From NCBI GenBank assembly GCA_018644785.1, contig JABGPV010000272.1:1-6476 (forward strand): DNA of 6,476 nucleotides, in the 5' to 3' direction. Within the stretch, counting starts at the first letter, position 1, and each line of letters starts with the position of its first letter. The notes below the pieces were generated by a model. It ran no database searches and had not been told where the DNA came from. It saw nothing but the letters and a program-made list of their open reading frames with translations. Below are positions 1-6,476 of this stretch, piece by piece. The position numbers were made by a program, and so were the translations under genes. Source of the stretch: Deltaproteobacteria bacterium (GTDB taxonomy: Bacteria; Desulfobacterota; DSM-4660; Desulfatiglandales; Desulfatiglandaceae).

Positions 1-1
1 A

Positions 2-368
<367 letters not shown>

Positions 369-374
<6 letters not shown>

Positions 375-1508
375 GATTTCAATGGCTTGGTCAAGATCTG
401 CGATTAGATCATCAACGTCCTCAATACCTACTGAAAGTCGTAATAGATTCGGCTGGACTTGGCTCAACGGCCCCTCCACAGAAGCCCGATGCTCCACCAG
501 GCTTTCAACACCGCCAAGAGATGTGGCAGGCACGAATAGCTTCAGCTTTGTGGCCACCGCTTTTGCTTCCGTTGCACCTCCCTTCACGCAAAGCGATAAC
601 ATGCCTCCGAAACCGTTCGTCATCTGGTGCTTGGCGATCACATGCCCCGGGTGGCTCTCAAGACCCGGATACAGCACCGCTTCTACCTTTCGGTGCCCCT
701 CAAGATGCTGAGCGATTTTCAGTGCGTTGCTTGAAGAACGTTCAAATCTGATTGAAAGCGTCCGCATGCCGCGCAGTAGCAGCCATGACTCAAAGGCCCC
801 CAAAACACCACCAACATGTTTACGAATAAACTTAATTTCTTCCCAGCGCTCATCCATCTCCCGGGTAACCAAAATGCCAGCAGTGACATCACTGTGCCCG
901 TTCAGATACTTCGTTGCTGAATGGAAGACGAGATCAGCACCCAGATTCAATGCCTGCGTAGTAATTGGCGTGGAGACAGTGCAGTCTACGCCGAGAATAG
1001 CGCCAGCGTCATGGGCGGCTGCCGCTGCGTCGGCAATGTCAATTATGTCCCACGTGGGATTGACGGGTGTCTCAATCCACAAGATTGCTGTTTTGCCGGG
1101 CTTGATTGCTCGTCTCAAAGCGTTAGGGTCAGTTGCGTCAAACAGGGTGAGACCAATATTTCGTTTGTCGGAGATTCGCCTTAGCCAATCCTGTGCGCCG
1201 TGGTACATAATCGTAGGGGCCACAATATGTTGCCCCATGTTAACGGTTTCAAAGACGGCGGTGATGGCGGCCATTCCAGATGAGAACAGCCTCGATTCGG
1301 CACCGTTATCAAGCTTGGCGGCGAGATGTTCAACTTGATCATAAGTAGGATTCTGATAGCGGCTGTAGACATAGTCGCCAATGGGTTCATAGTCATCGCC
1401 CCGTGCAAACGTTGTCGAGGGATGGATTGGCGGTGTGATAGCTCCGGTCACGCCATCTACGAAATGCCCTGCCTGGGCAAGAATAGTATCAAACGAGCCT
1501 CTTTTCAC
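369..1508 (-). CDS. PLP-dependent Cys/Met metabolism enzyme (cystathionine lyase/synthase or sulfhydrylase type)
   Basis: Fold-type I PLP enzyme of the trans-sulfuration family, 379 aa, close to the usual 380-400. The start is GTG at 1508, which has AAGGAG seven bases upstream; the frame stays open 16 codons further, but that extension is Cys/aromatic-rich and lies inside the upstream gene. Motifs (GTG = 1): YSRYQNPT at 48-55, SSGMAAI at 76-82 (phosphate-binding loop), Tyr102 (TIMYHGAQDW), ETPVNPT at 146-152, Asp175 (VDCTVSTP, the residue that contacts the PLP nitrogen), SATKYLNGH at 197-205 with the Schiff-base Lys200, SLGGVESLVEHRA near 330-342, and LLRLSVGIED at 355-364 with the Arg that usually binds the substrate carboxylate. 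All catalytic positions are present, so it should be active. These motifs do not separate cystathionine gamma-synthase, cystathionine beta- or gamma-lyase, methionine gamma-lyase and O-acyl-homoserine sulfhydrylase. It overlaps the methyltransferase stop by 4 bases, implying translational coupling. Confidence 0.93.
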
Positions 1509-1521
1509 ATCAACGCTCCTT
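1505..1521 (-). promoter_or_regulatory. Coupled stop/start (GTGA) with Shine-Dalgarno for the PLP gene
   Basis: On the minus strand AAGGAG (1521-1516) is followed by seven bases and then GTG (1508-1506). The methyltransferase reading frame ends Met-TGA with the TGA at 1507-1505, so stop and start share GTGA. This decides the PLP start and suggests terminating ribosomes re-initiate there. Confidence 0.8.
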
Positions 1522-2319
1522 GTTGCTTGGTAGCAGAAACAAAATAATACCCACATTCGAATAAATTTCGGCTTCTAGTATCCCCATAATTCCTGTCCCA
1601 TACACCCGAATCAATATCCTGTCTTAGGTTATTCAGCATTTCTTGGACATATGCTTGGTCAGCAAGCTGAAAATGGGAAATGCCCTGACGGAAAGCGGGA
1701 TTAAAATACATTTCAGGATATCGCCATGATGAACAGAAAAAGCCATCTTGGATATCATAAGGAAGCGGAAACGGTATGATTTCAATACTGTTGTCTTGGG
1801 AAACAGTCTTTATCTTATCCACCAGTTGTTGGGTCGTTGGAAAATTTTCGTTATTTTGTCATAGATTGGACCGAAATACCGGGGCATCCAGAATCCTTCG
1901 GCCGATCTCCCTGGATCAGCGGTGAAAGCAACAAATTTCCCCTCCGGCTTAAGTACCCTGAATATTTCAGTTAATGATTTTTCCAAGTTGGCAAAATGGT
2001 GCATGGAAAGCGTACAATAGGCAGCGTCAAAAGTAGTATCAGGAAGCGGAATGTTTTCTGCTGCAGATTTCTTCCATTCAATATTCTTGTGCTTGCATGC
2101 TTTTGAAATCATTGCGGCCGAAGGTTCCACGGCTGTGACAAAATGGCCAAGTTCAGCAATTATTTTAGTATAATTGCCTGTTCCGGCGCCAATATCTATA
2201 ACCTTCGATCCCGTTGGTAAATCAAGACAGTCTACTAATAATTTGACGATTCTCTCATCCGGTCCACGGGTGTCATTGTAATCTTTTCCGATAACATCAT
2301 ATCTCGCCTGTTCTGGCAT
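1505..2319 (-). pseudogene. Class I SAM-dependent methyltransferase (type 11), split by a one-base frameshift
   Basis: The N-terminal half (ATG at 2319, MPEQARYD...) has SAM motif I VIDIGAGTGNY at residues 40-50, the acidic AVEPS at 63-67 that usually binds the ribose, SMHHF at 105-109 and RVLKPEGKFV at 121-130. It ends prematurely at a TAA near 1811. The missing C-terminal part, including IEIIPFPLPYDIQDGF and GVWDRNYG, continues in the -1 frame down to TGA at 1505. Adding one base in the short A/T run at 1841-1848 joins the halves as KITKNFPTTQQLVDKIK and gives about 271 aa, normal for this family. ATG 2319 is preferred because AGGAAG (2332-2327) lies seven bases upstream; ATG 2322 and TTG 2325 are alternatives. 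Substrate unknown. The gene sits between the acetyltransferase (69-base gap) and the PLP gene (4-base overlap). The break could be a real inactivating mutation or a sequence error. The N-terminal half alone keeps the SAM core but loses the C-terminal region. Confidence 0.85.
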
Positions 2320-2326
2320 CATCAAT

Positions 2327-2332
2327 CTTCCT
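2327..2332 (-). promoter_or_regulatory. Ribosome binding site of the methyltransferase
   Basis: AGGAAG on the minus strand. Seven bases separate it from ATG 2319, four from ATG 2322 and one from TTG 2325, which favours 2319 as the start. Confidence 0.6.
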
Positions 2333-2388
2333 GCTAATGTACAATTAACCGGCGTCGCAGCTTCGTGACGTCCGTATTAAATGACTGG

Positions 2389-2814
2389 TTAAAGGCGCTT
2401 TGTGAATACTTTTTGTGTTTTAATTTCTTTATAGCCTTGGCTTATGTAGAACAAATGGGTTGATTCACGAATTTCATTGGCTCTAACACGAATCTTGTTC
2501 ACTCTTTTCCTCGCCCAATTCTCTGCTTTTTCAACAAGGACTTTTCCTATACCTTTTCTTCTATCGTTTTCTGAAACAATGAGACTAACGACTTCTGCAT
2601 ATATGCCTTCGGCTAATCTTGCATCCAATAGAACACAAACGCTTCCAATGACGTTATTATGATTTTCAGCAATAAATATTTCCCCACCATTTTTATGAAT
2701 TGTATTTATATTGTTTTCTAAATCAATCAATTCTACCGAGTAGCCAAGTTCTGCCATTAGATTCTTTAATTGCTCAAGATCACCTTTTTGGTATTCCCGA
2801 TAGATTGGTTTCAT
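2389..2814 (-). CDS. GNAT-family N-acetyltransferase
   Basis: Single-domain GNAT protein of 141 aa from ATG 2814 (MKPIYREYQKGDLEQLKNL). Seen: EIFIAENHNNVIGSVCV (beta-strand pair before the core), YAEVVSLIVSENDRRKGIGK with the RRKGIG acetyl-CoA pyrophosphate loop (motif A, Q/RxxGxG/A), and LFYISQGYKE near the C-terminus (motif B, FYxxxGY). It should transfer an acetyl group from acetyl-CoA to an amine; the acceptor is unknown. Start choice: the frame also has ATG at 2862, adding 16 residues, but that ATG abuts an AGAGGA with no spacer, and GNAT domains usually begin where MKPIYREY does. ATG 2814 also overlaps the stop of an upstream ORF in the sequence ATGA, a common coupling arrangement. The gene is markedly AT-rich (about 35% GC over 2401-2520) compared with its distant neighbours, which suggests separate ancestry. 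It ends 69 bases before the methyltransferase start, with no clear terminator between them. Confidence 0.88.
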   Translation of the reverse strand: MKPIYREYQKGDLEQLKNLMAELGYSVELIDLENNINTIHKNGGEIFIAENHNNVIGSVCVLLDARLAEGIYAEVVSLIVSENDRRKGIGKVLVEKAENWARKRVNKIRVRANEIRESTHLFYISQGYKEIKTQKVFTKRL

Positions 2815-2993
2815 TGATTTATGTGCAACTTTCCAATACGCTCGGATGCTATGAACGTGCATTCCTCTGTCTCAAATCCTCTGCATCTTGTCAAGGTCGA
2901 GAAATGTCTTCACCTTTTGAGCAATACTCAATATCTAATGAAAAATTACCATATGGTTCGCTGAATTCAAATAGAATTATCAATATTTTTCAT
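2811..2993 (-). pseudogene. Possible small gene of unknown function, frame-broken, directly upstream of the GNAT gene
   Basis: The apparent gap upstream of the acetyltransferase holds protein-like minus-strand sequence in neighbouring frames. One frame reads EFSEPYGNFSLDIEYCSKGE and then DISRP before TGA at 2893-2891. The adjacent frame continues LTRCRGFETEECTFIASERI and GKLHINQ to TGA at 2813-2811, which overlaps the acetyltransferase ATG as ATGA. One missing base near 2893-2897 would join them. The N-terminus may be MKNIDNSI from ATG 2993, which would need one T removed at 2969-2971, or TTG 2983 in the main frame. Repaired, it would be roughly 55-60 aa. I do not recognise a family and no domain or catalytic motif is visible. 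Support is the amino-acid character, the abutting frames and the coupled stop/start; it could still be non-coding DNA that reads well by chance. Confidence 0.35.
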
Positions 2994-3064
2994 GGACGTC
3001 ATGCTTTTCTCTTTTGAGATTCAAGTTTCGGTGGTAAGGTACCGGGAGTCGATCTTCAGCGAGG
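2994..3064. other. Short divergent intergenic region
   Basis: The only non-coding DNA between the minus-strand run and the plus-strand transporter gene, so promoters for both are expected here or just inside the neighbouring ORFs. I found no convincing -35/-10 pair: TTGAGA at 3014-3019 has no good -10 at a normal distance. Confidence 0.3.
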
Positions 3065-4290
3065 ATGAAATTGGATTGGTGGCTCACGGGAATCTGTGCT
3101 TCACGGGTCTTTAATGGACTTGTCTTTATGACTTACGCTGCGGCGGTACCCGTTCTTCAAAAAGAATGGCAGATGTCCGGCTCGGCGGCAGGTTCCATTG
3201 CCAGCGGATTCCAGTTGGGGTACGCTGTATCATTAGTGATCTTTTCCACCCTTTCTGACAGGATCAGCCCCAAGCTTCTGTACCTGTTTTCCATGTCTTT
3301 TTCAGCCCTCTGCTCTCTTTGTTTCGCGGCTTTTGCCCGCAGCTACCTATCAGCGCTTCTCCTCTATACTTCGGTAGGCATCACCCTTGGAGGGACCTAT
3401 ACAACGGCGCTTATCATACTTTCCGATCGCTATCCCGAAAAAAAAAGGGGTATGGCTATTGGGTTCTTTATAGCAAGCACATCCCTGGGTTATGCGTTGT
3501 CTCTGCTATTAAGCGGTATTGCGTTGCCTGTTGGGGGCTATAAGCTCTCGTTTTTTTTGACCTGCCTGGGTCCCCTCGTGGGTTCGATCCTCGCTTGGAT
3601 CACCCTTTACAGGACCCATGTCCCCCCGGCGAGGCGCCGGGAAGGGCGGACATTTACCAAAGAGGTCCTTGATGCAACAGACCCGCCAGACTGCTGATCA
3701 GTGGTTACACCTTTCACAGTTGGGAACTTCTCGGGATGTGGGCATGGACGCCGGCCTTCCTTACAAGCTGTCTGGCTGTCGGAGGGAAAGGGGGATTGGC
3801 TGCCGCCGGACTTGGGGCCTACGCCTCATCGCTATTTCACGGGATCGGTCTAATTGCATCTTTTTCAATGGGGGCCTTATCAGATCGTCTTGGCCGTGCC
3901 AAAGTAATCATCATGCTTTCCGGTATCAGTACGCTATGCTCTTTTCTCTTTGGATGGACCATCGGGTGGCCTTTTATCGTAATCATCGGAATAGGCCTCA
4001 TTTATGGGTTTTCCTCCCTTGGGGATTCTCCGGTATTCTCGGCCGCACTCACGGAGATCGTTCATCCCGCCTACCTGGGGGCCGCCTTTGGATTGAGGTC
4101 CTTTTTAGGATTTGGGGCCGGGGCAGTTTCGCCCATTGTGTTCGGTGTGGTGCTGGATTGGACAAACCCCTCCCTGTCCGCACACATCCCATACACCACC
4201 TGGGGGTGGGCCTATGGCATCCTGGGGATGGGGGGGTTGGGCGCCCTCTGGACAGCGGTTATGTTAGGTAGAGAGAAAATTCCGGAATAA
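3065..4290 (+). pseudogene. MFS transporter (12 TM), split by a one-base frameshift
   Basis: Inner-membrane major facilitator; the substrate is not evident. The first frame (ATG 3065 to TGA 3697) carries TM1-TM6: about residues 5-31, 43-62, 71-91, 95-119, 129-153 and 160-182. STLSDRISPK after TM2 is the MFS motif A loop and SDRYPEKKRG is its TM4-5 counterpart. The second half runs in the next frame, readable from about 3682 (RLLISGYTFHSWELLGMW, start of TM7) to TAA 4288-4290, with TM7-TM12 and a second motif A, GALSDRLGRAK. Adding one base around 3674-3684, for example giving VLDANRPARLL, restores about 408 aa, a standard MFS length. The break is in the cytoplasmic TM6-TM7 loop. The start has GAGG directly against the ATG; TTG at 3071 (residue 3) has better spacing and may be the true start. 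The 3' end overlaps the convergent DUF3604 gene by 27 bases. Each half alone has six helices and is unlikely to transport. Confidence 0.85.
3625..3641. repeat. Perfect GC-rich inverted repeat, 7-bp arms, 3-base loop
   Basis: CCCGGCG-AGG-CGCCGGG, inside the transporter gene in the TM6-TM7 loop (PPARRREGR). It lies about 35-50 bases before the frame break. There is no T-tract after it, so it is not a standard terminator. It may be only a result of Pro/Ala/Arg codons, but it would form a strong hairpin. Confidence 0.7.
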
Positions 4291-6476
4291 GTAGATCGGG
4301 CTCGACCAGGCCATGTGACCGTCTTCCTGAATAAGCTTGACAAAGATCGGGTTGTCCTTTTTTCCTATTAAATCGATTTCACGTTCAATGGTAATTGAGC
4401 GATGCTGGTTTTCGGAGGGCAGCCTGAAAATCCGAATCGAGCGGGGCAGGACCCCGGAGTTGTCAAATATCCTGTCCTCATAACCGATTTCTTTAACCGG
4501 TATTTCACACTTGATGAGGGGTGTGTCCAGTTTAAGAACACCGGCTGCTGCCTCCCGAAGACGCAATTCAAAACCACCGATATTGCCCGTCGTCAAACCT
4601 TGCCACTGGAGCCGGTTCTGGTCGATACATTTCAGCTTCTTATCGGGATTGAAGAAACTGATCGGTCGAAAATCTACTATGCCATTTTCCGTCAACGTGG
4701 CTTCGCCGTCCCAGATCACCTGGCGGAACCGGCCTCGATACTCCGCTCCTTCCCAGATAACACAGATTCGATCGCCCAATTCACCGGGAGAATAGGGTCT
4801 GATTTCCTCAATAATATGAGGCCCGTTTTTGATGATGATCCGCTGGACTGGAGCAGATGCCAAAGCGTCAATCCGAAGGAGCGCCTTTCCTTCTTTTATT
4901 TGAACCATATCCCCCATCATGGCCCGGTTTGTCTCGTTCCCCTGGAACTGTCCGGTTGCAGGATTTTCCTGGTACACGGTACCTCCTTGAGGAAAGACTG
5001 CCCTCACATCCAGCAGGAGGCGACAACCGGTTGTGGCATAGTGCCGCCGTTTACGCAGACACTCGATGATCGCTTCACGACTCAGCTCCGGCATCAGAAG
5101 GCAGGTCAATCCACCGATTGCCCCAAATAGCGAAGCTCCGGGATAGCTTGCGCCCGGCCGCCCCTTGTGATCATCACTGTTGGCGACGATTCCCACGCGA
5201 TGCCCCATTTCAAAAGCATCGTTCAGTAACCATTCAAAGGTTCCCCAGGATGAATGAATTTCCATAGATCGTTCAAACCGGCCATTGTGAGCCAGTTTCA
5301 CATCCGCATAGCGGCCGCCGCAATGGGCAAAACAGATCACATCTTCCCTGTGCTCTAAAAAAGCCTGAAACAGCTCCCCAGCAGTGGCGGCATCCGTATG
5401 AATATCGCTTTTATCCGGAACGAGTGCATGGGATGAGCGTCTGATTTGCCCCCCTTCTGAGGTAAAGTAGACATTTCGGTCACCACCGAGGTGGGTGTTG
5501 CCGGACCATTCATACCCCGGCAATGTGATAAAGCGGTCTTTCTCATTGAATTCGGCATTCAGCGTGTTCAGCTTTGACCAGAATGAATTGGTGATTTGAA
5601 AATCGTTTCCCTGATGGCCGGTCGCATCCAGAAAAGCCAGGTCCCGGGCAAATTCAAAATATCTTCTGGCACTGTTGGTTCCGATGGTCTCCTCTGATTG
5701 ACCATGCAGATCGGCCCAGAAATTATAAAGTTCGGAACCCTCAGCAATCCTCATGGGGTTGCTTTCACAGAGGCAGTTGCCGGAAGGATCTTCAACCCGA
5801 ATTAAAACATCGCCTGGTTTTTCCACACTCAGGTTATGGACCGTCTGCACGAAATCGCCGGGCCTGAAGGTGACGGTTTCCGGAAGACCCTTGACCGAAC
5901 CATTCGCACTGAGATGAACGGTTGTGTCAAATTTACTGGTTGGATTTCCCCAGCGGTCCACGGCTTTGAGTTTTAGCTGGAACTTTTCGCCGGCCTTTCT
6001 TTTGGTCGGCACTACCGCGATCCATTTTTCAGGACTCCCTGGAACTATCCTGATGATCGGTTGTTTCCATATTGGCTGGTAGACACAGGTCGCAATGGGG
6101 TCGACCAGCACATGAAACTCAAACGAATCTTCACAAAAGGTTTGCAGGCGTAAACCCGGAGCGCCTTTTCTTGTGTCTCCGAATCGAATGGTAATCGTAT
6201 CCCCCTCACTAAGAAAGCCGTTTACCACTTTAATGTAGAGTGTGCTCCCCCAGGGGCGGACATTGCCTTTGCGGTCGTAGCGGTACTGGAGTACAGCGTT
6301 GTTGGATGCTTCAATTGTTGTATATCCAACGGCCTCCGGATTTTCAAATTGAGGCCTTGACTGATCAGAGGCAAAACGAAAGCAGACCCGCATGGAACCT
6401 GAGTCATCGATACCATATTTACCCGCCGTATATATCAGTGTGAAGGTCTGGAACGATCCGGCTTCAAATTCCCCGG
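4264..6476 (-). CDS. DUF3604-family protein with PHP-like metallohydrolase core, N-terminus missing
   Basis: The frame is open to the window end: 709 residues from an internal Met at 6393 plus 27 more upstream (GEFEAGSFQTFTLIYTAGKY and on), so the start is outside. Numbering from that Met: residues 1-215 look like beta-rich N-terminal domains, including QYRYDRKGNVRPWG and an Ig-like stretch with KAVDRWGNPTS. The core then has FWADLHGQSEETIGTN (DLH 228-230), ATGHQGNDFQ (His260), LPGYEWSGNTHLGGDRN (Glu295), FAHCGGRYAD (His357), MEIHSSWGTFEW (His380) and ANSDDHKGRPGASYPG (SDDH 406-409). This order of His/Asp/Glu motifs matches the PHP phosphoesterase fold as seen in DUF3604, so a metal-dependent hydrolase is likely; the substrate is unknown. 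A C-terminal beta domain ends DNPIFVKLIQEDGHMAWSSP, typical of the family. No signal peptide can be judged without the N-terminus. The 3' end overlaps the MFS gene on the other strand. Confidence 0.88.
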   Translation of the reverse strand, partial: GEFEAGSFQTFTLIYTAGKYGIDDSGSMRVCFRFASDQSRPQFENPEAVGYTTIEASNNAVLQYRYDRKGNVRPWGSTLYIKVVNGFLSEGDTITIRFGDTRKGAPGLRLQTFCEDSFEFHVLVDPIATCVYQPIWKQPIIRIVPGSPEKWIAVVPTKRKAGEKFQLKLKAVDRWGNPTSKFDTTVHLSANGSVKGLPETVTFRPGDFVQTVHNLSVEKPGDVLIRVEDPSGNCLCESNPMRIAEGSELYNFWADLHGQSEETIGTNSARRYFEFARDLAFLDATGHQGNDFQITNSFWSKLNTLNAEFNEKDRFITLPGYEWSGNTHLGGDRNVYFTSEGGQIRRSSHALVPDKSDIHTDAATAGELFQAFLEHREDVICFAHCGGRYADVKLAHNGRFERSMEIHSSWGTFEWLLNDAFEMGHRVGIVANSDDHKGRPGASYPGASLFGAIGGLTCLLMPELSREAIIECLRKRRHYATTGCRLLLDVRAVFPQGGTVYQENPATGQFQGNETNRAMMGDMVQIKEGKALLRIDALASAPVQRIIIKNGPHIIEEIRPYSPGELGDRICVIWEGAEYRGRFRQVIWDGEATLTENGIVDFRPISFFNPDKKLKCIDQNRLQWQGLTTGNIGGFELRLREAAAGVLKLDTPLIKCEIPVKEIGYEDRIFDNSGVLPRSIRIFRLPSENQHRSITIEREIDLIGKKDNPIFVKLIQEDGHMAWSSPIYLFRNFLST

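Noticed and set aside
2323..2388. Possible integron attC site or terminator between the acetyltransferase and methyltransferase genes (TTAACC/GGTTAA ends with an inner CGTC/GACG stem)
   Set aside because: The outer 7-mers do not match the attC consensus fully, inner L sites do not pair, arm spacing is asymmetric, and there is no T-tract.
2889..2894. TTGACA on the minus strand as a -35 box for the acetyltransferase
   Set aside because: No acceptable -10 lies 16-18 bases downstream, and the site falls inside the candidate small ORF.
2917..2957. Two small palindromes, TTGAG-CAATA-CTCAA and ACCATATGGT, as possible operators
   Set aside because: Arms are only five bases each, chance occurrence in AT-rich DNA is high, and they may lie within the small broken ORF.
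3438..3446. A9 run as a transcriptional slippage site that might repair the transporter frame
   Set aside because: The sequence between this run and the break at about 3675 is clearly transporter-like in the original frame, so slippage here would destroy rather than restore it.
3618..4271. Long + strand ORF of 217 codons
   Set aside because: It is a shadow frame of the transporter: its Arg/Trp/His-rich translation lacks any family features, while another frame in the same DNA encodes clear transmembrane helices.
4402..5130. Long + strand ORF of 242 codons opposite the DUF3604 gene
   Set aside because: It is antisense to well-conserved DUF3604 coding sequence and shows no domain of its own.

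Overview
The window looks like a piece of a Gram-negative bacterial chromosome, possibly a proteobacterium or Desulfobacterota member (or a metagenomic contig from one). This is inferred only from the protein families present, since there is no rRNA, tRNA or other taxonomic marker. Sampled by hand, base composition is about 54% GC in the cystathionine-lyase-like gene (65 of 120 bases, 421-540) but only about 35% in the acetyltransferase gene (42 of 120, 2401-2520). An AT-richer patch of roughly 1.4 kb (about 1560-3000) therefore sits between two GC-richer flanks.

Layout from left to right: (1) the 3' part of a VOC/glyoxalase-type gene on +, cut by the window start; (2) three perfect copies of a 12-bp repeat that carry the stop codons of two convergent genes; (3) a minus-strand run read right to left: a small broken ORF of unknown function (about 2993-2811), a GNAT acetyltransferase (2814-2389), a class I SAM methyltransferase split by a one-base frameshift (2319-1505), and an intact PLP enzyme of the Cys/Met family (1508-369). 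Two of its junctions are 4-base stop/start overlaps (ATGA at 2814-2811, GTGA at 1508-1505), which fits one coupled transcription unit; (4) on +, a 12-helix MFS transporter split by another one-base frameshift (3065-4290); (5) on -, a long DUF3604 protein with PHP-like metal-binding motifs (4264-6476), overlapping the transporter gene tail to tail by 27 bases and cut by the window end.

Most enzymes have recognisable folds but unknown substrates. The methyltransferase and PLP enzyme may act in one sulfur or amino-acid pathway, and the transporter may serve the DUF3604 hydrolase; both ideas are inference from position. The most notable result is that two, and probably three, genes carry single-base frame breaks, while runs of nine A and eight T nearby are read through in frame. 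I saw no CRISPR array, insertion sequence, RNA gene or convincing terminator, and no clearly new multi-gene system; the best lead is the DUF3604 protein with its adjacent MFS partner.
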